Of a DNA stretch of 64,000 nt, positions 54,575 to 64,000 are shown one piece after another. Under the pieces are notes generated by a model. The model did no database searches, was not told where the DNA came from, and worked only from the letters and a program-made list of their open reading frames with translations. Origin of the DNA: Haliclona indistincta. Lineage: Eukaryota > Porifera > Demospongiae > Haplosclerida > Chalinidae. The position numbers and the translations under genes are program-made. How positions within the stretch are numbered: the stretch's first letter is position 1; every line of letters starts with the position of its first letter. The stretch covers positions 3,302,887 through 3,366,886 of the forward strand of contig OZ024788.1 in NCBI GenBank assembly GCA_964017065.1, given 5' to 3'.

Positions 54575-57500
54575 ATGGTCGTGGGTACCTTCTTTCTCTT
54601 ACTGGCTCTGCCAATTGTATGCTATACTATTGCAGACCAAAGACTAGTGATCTATGTGGACAGCAACAGCCAGACTGGTGTCAATGACTCCTCCTGCTGG
54701 GAGGGAGGCTACTCCACTCCCTGCCTTTCCCTCAACCTTGCCCTCAAAGGAGCCCAGCACTACAACCACTCCATCACCATCCTCCTCCAACCAGGACAAC
54801 ACCAGCTGCACAATGGCAGTGAGACTCAGCTCAGGAACATGTCTCAGCTAGTCATTGTGGGTAATGCCAGTCAAGGTGAGCCTGTAGTCATCACGTGTCA
54901 GCCATTGGCTGGTCTAGCTTTTCTCTGGTCAACCAATATTACAATCAGTAACTTGAGTTTGATTAACTGTGGAACAATACAAAGCGAACACGATAATGAT
55001 TGTAACCCGATCCAAGTAGCAATATTGTTTACTGGCTGCTCCTCAATAGAATTGAGCAATCTTCACGTTAATGAGTCTAGTGGCACTGGTGTTGATGTTT
55101 ATAATGCAATGGACAAAGTTAGCATTGACTCGTGTCAGTTCATGTACGGAGGAGGAGGAGGGTTAGTGATAGAGGCTAGCGAGGCCACCTCACAATCATT
55201 CTGTACTATAACTAACTCCATCTTCACTTACAACACTGCTAGTAGTGCAGCTGCTGGCCAGTGGATCAACCCGTGTGGCAGTACCACTAGAGGAGGAGGC
55301 ATCTCAGTGGTGCTCAGAGGAGAAGCAACCAACAACACTGTACAACTGGTCAATAGTGTACGTCTGAACAGCAACAAAGCACAGTTTGGAGGTGGTTTGT
55401 TTCTAGGCTTCTATGACAATGCCAGTGGTAATACTGTTACTGTAGACAATGCTGAGGTGACAGAGAATGAGGTGTTGATAGAGAAGGCTAGTTCAGCCAG
55501 TGGTGGAGGTATCTTTATTGGCTTTGCTGCTACTGGAACAAATGGTCTCTTTGGCAATGTAGTTACTATTAATAGTAGCAGGATTATCTCGAATGAAGCC
55601 GATATTGGTGGTGGCATTTCAGTAAATCTAGTGCACAATGTTCATGAATGTTCAACTGATAGTAACAAACTGGTCATTGAGAATAGTACATTTGACAACA
55701 ATACAGCATTTCAAGGATCGTCTGCTTACTTGTCACAAAGTGGTAAGTGTAGTCAATCACTTCTGAATAGCACAGTAAGCAACAGTATCTTCACTAATGG
55801 CCATTGTGGTACTGTCTTTAAAAGTCGGTATGCTTTACGCTGTTCTGGTAATGTACTCATGGAATCTATTCCACTGGTGATATTCCAGCATGAGGTGTTG
55901 TTCATTGTAGATCAACACAATTCAGATAGTTACATATCTGCTCTGAGTCTTTGTTCCTCGTCCATTGAACTCTCATCCTCTGCTCAGTTACAGTTTATCA
56001 ACAACAGTGCTTATAATGGAGCTGGTATCCACCTGGTGGGTTCTAGCTCTATCATTCTGAATACTGGCTCTACTCTCTTGTTCAAGCACAACACAGCTTC
56101 AGGTCAGGGTGGTGCCATCTATGCTGATACTTGTACTCTGAGTCAAACAGAATTTTGTGTATTTAAGCACATCAACTCATCACTCCATCCTGATGAATGG
56201 GGTGTTAACGTTACCTTCATTGATAACCAACTTACATCTGATCAAGCTAATGTTATCTACATTGACTCAGTAAAATCTTATGATAAATGGCAAAATTCTT
56301 TTAATAAGACATTTTGCTGGAAAGGATGGTTTTACTCTCGAGTTGAGGGAGATTGTAGTCAGCTTGCATCTGGTCCTGCTTATGTCAGCTACAATGGTCC
56401 ATTGAACTATTCAATGTATCCTATAGACTATCTAGGTGGTGATGTTATCCAGCTTTATGATATCTGGGGCAATGATATCACATACTTCTATTCGATTCCA
56501 ATTGAGTTTGCTGATGACTATGCTTATTCAGATTCTCCATTACCAGCTACGTTATCATCACGTATAAAAATTAATTGTTCCAGTAATCCCCATATGAACC
56601 AAAGCTCAATCGTATTTATCCATCCTTTTCAGTTTCCTGGAATTGCAATAACAATAAATTTTAGTTGCTTTGGTTCTATATGTGATTATTGTTATCAACG
56701 ATTCAACTGCTATAGTTTTTATTGTAATGCAAATGGCTATTCTGGATTTTGTCCTAACTACACTTTCAACGATTGTGACTATTTGCCGCCCGGGTCATCA
56801 TGTCATGGTGGTACTTGTGCTGAAGGCAGAGATGGAATACTGTGTGGTAGTTGTAGTGATGGATATGCTGTAGCCATTAATGATCCTGACCTCTCTTGTA
56901 TCAAATGCAACTATCAATATGGAGTGGCTATATTCTTATTACTGCAACTAGTACCAGTTCTGATTATGTTAACACTGTTGGCAGTTATTCACATCAAAAT
57001 CACTGATGGTGGTCTCAGTGAGTTTGTACTGTTCAGTCAAATGGTGACAGTGCAATTTCCAGGACATGGATATTCATCTTGGATATCTACAGACTGTTAC
57101 TACCCTTGGCCAACTATAGGTATTCCTCTCACAGTGTACAGTATTTGGAACCTCAATTTTCTCAATCTTGATCCAGTTCCTTTCTGTATCCCTTTCATAA
57201 ACACAGCAGCTGAAGCTATTCTTCTCCAATACATCACAGCTGCCTGTCCTCTGGTGTTTATTGTGGTGACATATACTTGGATCCAGTGCTACAATAATGG
57301 CTACAGGCTTGTTGTATACACCACTAGACCAGTCCATCAGCTACTTGCTCGCTTCTGGCAAAAATTCAAAATACAGCCTTCACTAATTGACACTTATGCT
57401 GGCTTGATACTGCTATCATACATGCGCTTCCTAGCCACCTCTGTTAAACTGCTGAAGTTCACAATTGTATATCGAAAAGATGATGGTGAAGTAGAGTTTG

Positions 57501-58225
57501 TAGCATTTTATTATGATGCTAACTTGAGCTACTTTGGTTGGCCTCATGCTGTATATGGTGTCCTGGCAATATTGTGTCTACTGGTATTTGTAGTTACTCC
57601 AACTATTGTTCTCTTATTCTATCATTTCAAATCTTTCCAGCGATGTCTGACAAGATGTAAGTTGGATAGACCAGGTCTGCATGCACTGGTGGATGATTAT
57701 CAGGGCTGCTTCAAGAACAGTGCAACTGATGGCAGTGAGAGAAGGTTCTTTGCCGGAATATATCTCTTGTTCCGCTTTTGTTTTGTGGCTTTCTTCTTCA
57801 TTGTACCTTTTGTTAATGATTCACGAAAAATTCTGATATTTACAGCTAGTGAAAGTTGTTTTATCTTGCTTTTGGTCATTCTATTGCGACCATATAAATC
57901 AATTGTTCAAAACATCACTAACTTTTTTATAATAGCTTTCTTGGCTGGATATGCATTTGTACCTGATTCTCTATCAATCATGCCAGTTGTATTCTTTCCC
58001 CTCCTGGTTCTTTGTCTATATCTCATCTATCGCCTAGTCAAGCATTGTTGTGTACGAATTATTTGCAAGAAAAAGCAAGAAAGGAATCCAGGCAATGTTC
58101 AACAATCCAATGAAGAGCGAGCTCCACTTATTGTGCCTGTGACAACAGTTTCGATCGATAACTATGTCCCAGATGATCTGTATGCTGATCGTGTACTCAA
58201 TCCTGATGAGTACAATGAGCACTAA
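54575..58225 (+). CDS. Array gene B2: beta-helix ectodomain, multi-span membrane protein
   Basis: Single exon, 1216 residues from ATG 54575 (VVGTFFLLLALPIVCYT signal peptide; the frame is open 51 nt further upstream but that would displace it). It has the B-type mature N-terminus and the common near-identical block to about residue 390. A private segment follows (SNSIFTNGHCGTVFKSRYAL, ESIPLVIFQHEVLFIVDQHN) not found in A1, A2, B1 or B3, then a private Cys-rich domain (CFGSICDYCYQRFNCYSFYC) before the stalk GRDGILCGSCSDGY. The second extracellular loop is about 13 residues shorter than in B1. The tail has ERAPLI and ends DDLYADRVLNPDEYNEH. Same architecture as B1; function unknown. Confidence 0.85.
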   Translation: MVVGTFFLLLALPIVCYTIADQRLVIYVDSNSQTGVNDSSCWEGGYSTPCLSLNLALKGAQHYNHSITILLQPGQHQLHNGSETQLRNMSQLVIVGNASQGEPVVITCQPLAGLAFLWSTNITISNLSLINCGTIQSEHDNDCNPIQVAILFTGCSSIELSNLHVNESSGTGVDVYNAMDKVSIDSCQFMYGGGGGLVIEASEATSQSFCTITNSIFTYNTASSAAAGQWINPCGSTTRGGGISVVLRGEATNNTVQLVNSVRLNSNKAQFGGGLFLGFYDNASGNTVTVDNAEVTENEVLIEKASSASGGGIFIGFAATGTNGLFGNVVTINSSRIISNEADIGGGISVNLVHNVHECSTDSNKLVIENSTFDNNTAFQGSSAYLSQSGKCSQSLLNSTVSNSIFTNGHCGTVFKSRYALRCSGNVLMESIPLVIFQHEVLFIVDQHNSDSYISALSLCSSSIELSSSAQLQFINNSAYNGAGIHLVGSSSIILNTGSTLLFKHNTASGQGGAIYADTCTLSQTEFCVFKHINSSLHPDEWGVNVTFIDNQLTSDQANVIYIDSVKSYDKWQNSFNKTFCWKGWFYSRVEGDCSQLASGPAYVSYNGPLNYSMYPIDYLGGDVIQLYDIWGNDITYFYSIPIEFADDYAYSDSPLPATLSSRIKINCSSNPHMNQSSIVFIHPFQFPGIAITINFSCFGSICDYCYQRFNCYSFYCNANGYSGFCPNYTFNDCDYLPPGSSCHGGTCAEGRDGILCGSCSDGYAVAINDPDLSCIKCNYQYGVAIFLLLQLVPVLIMLTLLAVIHIKITDGGLSEFVLFSQMVTVQFPGHGYSSWISTDCYYPWPTIGIPLTVYSIWNLNFLNLDPVPFCIPFINTAAEAILLQYITAACPLVFIVVTYTWIQCYNNGYRLVVYTTRPVHQLLARFWQKFKIQPSLIDTYAGLILLSYMRFLATSVKLLKFTIVYRKDDGEVEFVAFYYDANLSYFGWPHAVYGVLAILCLLVFVVTPTIVLLFYHFKSFQRCLTRCKLDRPGLHALVDDYQGCFKNSATDGSERRFFAGIYLLFRFCFVAFFFIVPFVNDSRKILIFTASESCFILLLVILLRPYKSIVQNITNFFIIAFLAGYAFVPDSLSIMPVVFFPLLVLCLYLIYRLVKHCCVRIICKKKQERNPGNVQQSNEERAPLIVPVTTVSIDNYVPDDLYADRVLNPDEYNEH

Positions 58226-59435
58226 CACATCATCAGTTGATACGAGCCACTTTACTACTATCTCACAATTAAGTTTACATGATTACTATAGTCTTTTATT
58301 GTATGTATTGTGGAAACCCCTATCTTGATTTTTTGCTTATTTTTATGTAGTATATAGCTTTGAACATACATGTTGACCTTTTTTATCTTAGCTGCTGATT
58401 AATTTTATGAAACTTGTTAGATTTTTCTTTATTTAGATGCTGATTTTTGTATTTTTTCAAGTTTGTATCAATAAGCGATAAAATGCGACAGAGGAGTCAC
58501 TGAAAGGCTGTTAGCTATCAAGAGACTACTGAAAACGGGCTCATTAATGTATTTGTCCATTGCAATCTTAGGGTGTGGCTTATAACCAGTTAGTACAAAT
58601 CCTCGTAAGTCAGGTCATCCTCGTATGTTAGTAACCTGCCGAGCAAACACTGGTGTAGAGAATTATGAAGAGCATGCTGCAACTGAGGAGGCAAAAATTG
58701 TATGAAGGAGACCAAGGAGTGGAATAGCTCTTATCTCTTAGTACCTACCTGTTGTTTGAGTGGTTCAATGTGATTGTTGTACAAGTGTGCATCATCAAGA
58801 GTGTGCATAGACAAAATCACCAGGCTAGGAAAACAAAATGTGCAACAAAAATAGCAATTTTGTGATACCAGACATAGCAGCAGATTCTGAAAATGTATGT
58901 TTTTAAACAGCTAGACTAGTACACTTTTGGGTCTTACAGTTAACAGCATGTTGTTGTTGCCTCTTCAAGAGGGTTCAGTATTATTTCTGTATACTTCCAC
59001 TCACATGAAAGCCTAAACATTCCATGAAAAGCTTCAGAATCATGAAGAAGAGGGTATACTATTGATGCACCTTTAGTGGTTATGCATACACACAGAATTT
59101 CAATAAAGTCACAACAGCAAGAAGTATTCAAATCAGTTAATCAAAAAGGAATTTTTTCAGGGCTACATAAGATACTGTATAAACTTTGGCTCTCACTTTA
59201 CGCTTGCTTGTTTAGTTGAAAATAACCACGACAAAGTATGAAGAGCAAATCACAACATGCAATGAAAGCCCCAAATTCCAAGTAGAAACAGTGTAGTCAT
59301 TGTTATTAATATGCAGAGAATACAAAATTGAATGCTCCTTCCAATTATGCACTCCTAGTCTCCTCTGCTACTCTTCTCAAGAAGACACACTTGGTAGTTA
59401 GCAATGGAAACCGGTCTCGCAAGTTGAATCTGATG
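58226..59435. other. B2 3' flank (duplicate of the B1 3' flank)
   Basis: Homologous to 24841-25860, then breaks into the A-type remnant. No gene. Confidence 0.6.
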
Positions 59436-59659
59436 ATCCAATCCTTCTTATTACAATCATACCAACCAAACCTCACTCTTGTATATTCAGCCACTTCAGT
59501 TTCCCAGGCTTGCTGTCATAATACATTTCAAGTGATGCAGTGATCACTCCAGTTATCACAGTTTCTGTTACATGTACTAGTGTCTCACTCGGTGACTTTG
59601 AAGCAGATGATCTGTATGCTGATCGTATACTCAATCCTGATGAGTACAAAGAGGAGTAA
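59436..59659 (+). pseudogene. A-type gene remnant (A3) with large internal deletion
   Basis: Reads SYYNHTNQTSLLYIQPLQFP..IIHFK like A1/A2 residues ~660-700, and at CAGTGATCA/CTCCAGTTATC jumps to the C-terminal tail (VSLGDFEADDLYADRILNPD..) with stop TAA 59657-59659. About 1.4-1.5 kb, all membrane spans included, is missing, and the 5' two thirds is absent. The following 3' flank is that of an A gene. The remnant marks a third A locus. Confidence 0.85.
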
Positions 59660-60266
59660 CAGAAGAAAGTCAACGCCTACTTTTACGTAGTTTTATGAAA
59701 CTTGTGTGTGGTACTTAGCTAATTTTTAGCTCTGTAGCTATTAATTTCTTTATTTAATTGTCACAGTATTTATTCAAGCTTGTTATAGTAGTTGTAGAAA
59801 ACTTACAAATGATTTTTATTTTCGGATATGGATAGTCATTTTTCAAAACTTATAATTAATTTTATCTATTGTCGATTCAATTGTAAAGAGTATGATGAAG
59901 AGGAGAAACAATGACACATGAACACAGGAGGGACTAACAATAGTATCAGAGGTGAATATCCTAAAATACTGGTAGTTTCTTAGCAGAACAGGTACTAGTG
60001 CAATCCTAATTAGAGCTTGGCTCATTGCTTTGCAACACAGGCAATTACACGGCGACACTTACAATTTGCATGCACCAGTACTGACACATACATGCTAACA
60101 TCTCAGTAAGTATAGTGGTTTACCAATTAAGATGATTTTACTGTATTGAAGAGTGACGCAATTTCCGCAGCAAAAATACAATATTCTCACAATGGGATAC
60201 AGTACGTGCATAGCTGAAATATTGGTACAGACAGCCTGCCGCCCTCATTCAGCAACACTGACCTCA
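59660..60266. other. A3 3' flank with antisense unit U4
   Basis: Very similar to 19801-20390. Minus-strand donor at 60062 and acceptor at 59961 (102 nt), as in U1. Confidence 0.5.
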
Positions 60267-60410
60267 TGATGGTCGTGGGTACCTCTTTCTCTATCCGGCT
60301 CTGCCAATTATATGTTATACCAATTTGATATCAAAACTTGGTGATTTATGTGGACAGCAGCAGCCAAACTGGTGTCAACGATTTCTCCTCCTACTCCACT
60401 CAGTGGTCAT
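60267..60410 (+). pseudogene. B-type gene 5' relic, second copy
   Basis: Same as 20391-20530 (ATGATGGTCGTGGGTACCTC, frame loss in the signal peptide, VIYVDSSSQTGVND, then the same breakpoint CCACTCAGTGGTCA). It arose before block duplication. Confidence 0.7.
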
Positions 60411-60559
60411 ATAGCTGTATGATAATTTTTCTTAGAAGTTAGAAAGTAGTTGTATAACTTCATAATTAATTGGTTTTCTCAAATCTTAGATATGTATAGA
60501 AATTAATTTTTTCTATCAAAATTGAAGTATAATTGTGTTGTCTAGAAGTTACGTAGTTG

Positions 60560-60960
60560 CAGAGAGAGTTATTCTGCATTAGAAGAACAACTAAAAGTAA
60601 ACAGTGTGATGCAGATGAGAAACTGACACATAAACAGAAGAGAGAATAATAATAGTAACAAAGAAGAAACCAATAATAGAGCCTAAATTACCGATTGTAT
60701 CAGAGCAGCAGTGGTACATAAATGTACGAGTAGTGCAGTCTTCATTAGGGCGTGGCTCGTTGCTTTGCAGCACGAGCAATTACACGCGATACTTACAAAA
60801 TTTTCCATGCACCAGTACTGACACATAATGCTGAGCTCTCGTGCTAAAGAGCTAAAGAGTGCTAAAGAGCGGCGCAACTTCCGCGGCGCACATACGTCGT
60901 AATATTACAATACAGGTGCATGTAGTACAATGGGAGGCGGTACATGCATTGCTGAGGTAT
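60560..60960 (-). other. Antisense spliceable unit U5 upstream of B3
   Basis: Minus-strand donor GTAAGTATCG (60796) and acceptor GGTAATTTAG (60683), 114 nt apart, in the same place relative to B3 as U2 to B1. The hydrophobic frame downstream of the acceptor (GSIIGFFFVTIIILSSVYV) is conserved. Confidence 0.4.
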
Positions 60961-60993
60961 TCTTATAGACAGCTTGCAGCCCTCACTGACCTC

Positions 60994-63900
60994 ATGATGG
61001 TCGTGGGTACCTTCTTTCTCTTGCTGGCTCTGCCAATTGTATGCTATACTATTGCAGACCAAAACCTGGTGATTTATGTGGACAGCAGCAGCCAGACTGG
61101 TGCCAATGACTCTTCCTGCTGGGAGGGAGGCTACTCCACTCCCTGCCTCTCCCTCAACCTAGCTCTCAAAGGAGCTCAACACTACAACCACTCCATCACC
61201 ATTCTCCTCCAACCAGGACAACACCAGCTGCACAATGGCAGTGAGACTCAGCTCAGGAACATGTCCCAGCTAGCCATTGTAGGTAATACCAGTCAAGGTG
61301 AGCCTGTAGTCATCACGTGTCAGCCATTGGCTGGTCTAGCATTCCTCTGGTCAAACAATATCACAATCAGTAACTTGAGTTTGATTAACTGTGGAAAGAT
61401 ACAAAGCGAACACGATAATGATTTTAACCCGATCCAAGTAGCAATATTGTTTTTTGGCTGTTCCTCAATAGAATTGAGCAATCTTCACGTTAATGAGTCT
61501 AGTGGCACTGGTGTTGCTGTTTATAATGCAATGGGCAAAGTTAGCATTGACTCGTGTCAGTTCATGTACGGAGGAGGAGGAGGGTTAGTGATAGAGGCTA
61601 GCGAGGCCACCTCACAATCATTCTGTACTATAACTAACTCCATCTTCACTCACAACACTGCTAGTAATGCAGCTGCTGGCCAGTGGATCAACTCGTGTGG
61701 CAGTACCACTAGAGGAGGAGGCATCTCAGTGGTGCTCAGAGGAGAAGCAACCAAAAAACACTGTACAACTGGTCAATAGTGTACGTCTGAACAACAACAA
61801 AGCTCAGTTTGGAGGTGGTTTGTTTCTAGGCTTCTATGACAATGCCAGTGGTAATACTGTTGCTGTAGGCAATGCTGAGGTGACAGAGAATGAGGTGTTG
61901 ATAGAGAAGGCTAGTTCAGCCATTGGTGGAGGTATCTTTATTGGCTTTGCTGCTACTGGAACAAATGGTCTCTTTGGCAATGTAGTTACTATTAATAGTA
62001 GCAGGATTATCTCGAATGAAGCCGATATTGGAGGTGGCATTTCAGTAAATCTAGTGCACAATGCTCATGAATGTTCAACTGATAGTAACAAACTGGTCAT
62101 TGAGAATAGTACATTTGACAACAATACAGCATTTCAAGGATCATCTGCTTACTTGTCACAAAGTGGTAAGTGTAACCAACCTCTTCTGAACACCACAGTA
62201 AGCAGTACCAAATTTGTTAATGGCCGCTGTAGTTCAGTCTTAGGTAACAGATTTTTTTTACGCTGCTTTGGAAATTTGCTTGTAGAATTTTTGCAATTGG
62301 TCACTTTCCAGTGTGATGTGATATTTATTGGGAATGACAGAAATAGCTTCGTATCAGCTCTGACTCTTTATTCCTCATCCATTGAACTCTCATCTTCTGC
62401 TCAGTTACAGTTTATCAACAACAGTGCTTATAATGGAGCTGGTATCCACCTGGTGGGGTCTAGCTCTATCATTCTGAATACTGGCTCTACTCTCTTGTTC
62501 AAACACAACACAGCTTCAGGTCAGGGTGGTGCCATCTATGCTGATACTTGTACATTGAGTCAAACTGAATTGTGTTTTTTCAAGCACTTCAACTCATCAC
62601 TCCATCCTGATGACTGGGGAGTGAACATTACCTTCATTGATAACCAGCTAGCAACTGGTCTAGCTAATTCAATCTATATTGACACTGTAATATCCTTTAA
62701 TATTTGGCAAGATTTTAGTTTGTTTTGCTGGAAAGGATGGTCATATGATGGAATGGAAGTGGGTAGCTGTAGCAACCAGCTTGTATCTGGTCCTGCTTAT
62801 GTCAACTACAGTGGTCCTTCAAATTACTCTATTTCTCCCGGCGATAATCTTGCCAGTGTTGTCCAGCTGACACTACATGATGTTTGGGGCAATGATATAT
62901 CAGATCAAGAAAATATTCCAGTTGAGTTTGTTACTGATTTTGCATACACTGATGACCAACAAAGTACACTATCATCAGATATACATGTGAACTGCACCAG
63001 TAATTACTATTTGAACCAAACTTCACTTTTGTATATCCATCCACTTCAGTTCTCTGAAGTTGCAATTACAATGCAATTTATATGTGATACTCCTTGTAAT
63101 ATTTGTGATAATCCTCCATGGCCAGGACCCAGCATGTGTGACAGTTTTAATTGTGCTACAAATGGTCAACATGGAGCTTGTCCCGGTTACATGAATTGTA
63201 GATGGAGTACATGTGCTCGAGGAAGAGATGGTGTCTTATGTGGCAATTGCAAAAATGGATATGCTATAGCCATTAATGATCCTGACCTCTCTTGTATAAA
63301 ATGTAATTCCCCATACTATGGAGTAGCTATATTCTTATTACTGCAACTAGTACCAGTTCTGATTATGTTAACACTGTTGGCAGTTCTTCACATCAAAATC
63401 ACTGATGGTAGTCTCAGTGGGTTTGTACTGTTCAGTCAAATGGTGACACTGCAATTTCCAGGACTAGGCTATTCATCTTGGTCAGTTCCAAACAGAAATT
63501 ATTACGATCCATATTATTATTATCTATCGTCTTTAATGAAATCATATCAAAGGTACATAAGTATTCCTCTCACGGTGTACAGTATTTGGAACCTCAATTT
63601 CCTCAATCTTGATCCAGTTCCTTTCTGTATGCCTTTGATAAACACAGCAGCTGAAGCTATTCTTCTCCAATACATCACAGCTGCCTGTCCTCTGGTGTTT
63701 ATTGTGGTGACATATACTTGGATCAAGTGCTACAATAATGGCTACAGGCTTGTTGTATACTCCACTAGACCAGTCCATCAGCTACTGGCTCGCTTCTGGC
63801 AAAGATTCAAAATACAGCCTTCCCTAATTGACACTTATGCTGGCTTGATTCTACTATCATTCATGCGCTTCCTAGTCACCTCTGTTAAACTGCTCAAGTT

Positions 63901-64000
63901 CACTTTTGTTGTGAAAGGTAGGAGTGATGAGTATCACAGTGAAGTTCATAACTACACTGTAGCATTTTATTACGATGCTAACTTGAGCTACTTTGGTTGG
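60994..64000 (+). pseudogene. Array gene B3, frameshifted and cut by window end
   Basis: The start, ATG 60994 with signal peptide VVGTFFLLLALPIVCYT, is B-type. After about 253 residues the sequence ACCAACAACACTG of the other genes is ACCAAAAAACACTG (61751-61763), one base longer, and the frame closes at 61779. The shifted frame then continues with the full family sequence (VQLVNSVRLNNNKAQFGGG..., FINNSAYNGAGI, CARGRDGVLCGNC, membrane spans) to the window end; no further break was noticed. Variable segments (STKFVNGRCSSVLGNRFFL, NPPWPGPSMCD-like) are closest to B1. Either a pseudogene with one lesion, a polymorphic allele, or a homopolymer error in assembly. Confidence 0.8.

Noticed and set aside
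16881..62061. Recurrent ~75-100 codon antisense frames (e.g. 51015-51242, 55411-55638, 61834-62061; 52690-52992, 57074-57337)
   Set aside because: They lie in the most conserved coding parts of the array genes and recur only because those parts are nearly identical; no start context or independent conservation.

Overview
The window is eukaryotic and looks like a marine sponge (demosponge) genome. Evidence: genes with short GT-AG introns (about 70-300 nt), an animal AP-2 alpha-adaptin, TRAF-type RING/zf-TRAF/MATH sequence, non-LTR and Ty3/gypsy-like retroelements, many short inverted-repeat transposons, and large single-exon membrane-protein genes in tandem. The assignment to sponge is inference from overall character, not from a marker gene. 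Two runs of exactly 200 N (287-486, 40179-40378) are assembly gaps.

Layout. 1-2990: the 3' half of the AP-2 alpha-adaptin gene (+), split over at least nine exons. 3091-5450: repeats, including the first of three copies of a 1.2-1.3 kb element ending in a long hairpin. 6244-8106: a two-exon gene (-) for a 546-residue signal-peptide, multi-membrane-span protein. 8500-11060: palindromes, a Mutator-like MITE and a degenerate repeat-protein remnant. 11327-13120: a membrane-protein gene with a 27-bp minisatellite in its coding region and one in-frame TGA. 13396-14377: a TIR element containing a nested hAT MITE. 14930-15215: a decayed copy of the 6244-8106 gene.

15260-25980 and 49190-64000 hold the main system: a tandem array of large (about 1220-1250 residue), intronless genes, all on +. 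They alternate between two types, A (16051, 50194, and a deleted remnant at 59436) and B (21145, 54575, and a frameshifted, window-truncated copy at 60994), plus two B-type 5' relics (20391, 60267). Each protein has a signal peptide, a right-handed beta-helix-like ectodomain rich in FxxNxA...GGxI repeats (the motif class of chlamydial polymorphic membrane proteins), a variable membrane-proximal region, a Cys-rich stalk, 8-10 membrane spans and a short cytosolic tail with an acidic dileucine motif. The first ~390 residues of the mature ectodomain are nearly identical between paralogues, while later ectodomain blocks differ strongly. This mosaic suggests gene conversion plus diversification. Blocks upstream of every B-type 5' end also share a conserved sequence that reads on the minus strand as a spliceable unit.

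26000-49190 separates the two array blocks. It is about 23 kb of transposon-rich DNA with a LINE reverse-transcriptase remnant (-), a TRAF-like pseudogene (-), a pogo-like MITE, a 1.1 kb long inverted repeat, several TIR elements, an isolated ARP8-like exon (+), a Ty3/gypsy remnant (-), a Cys-rich, possibly transposon-encoded ORF (+), and two more copies of the hairpin-ended element.

The array proteins look like cell-surface proteins. Their dileucine signals are of the kind read by AP-type adaptors; that the alpha subunit of AP-2 lies in the same window is probably coincidence.
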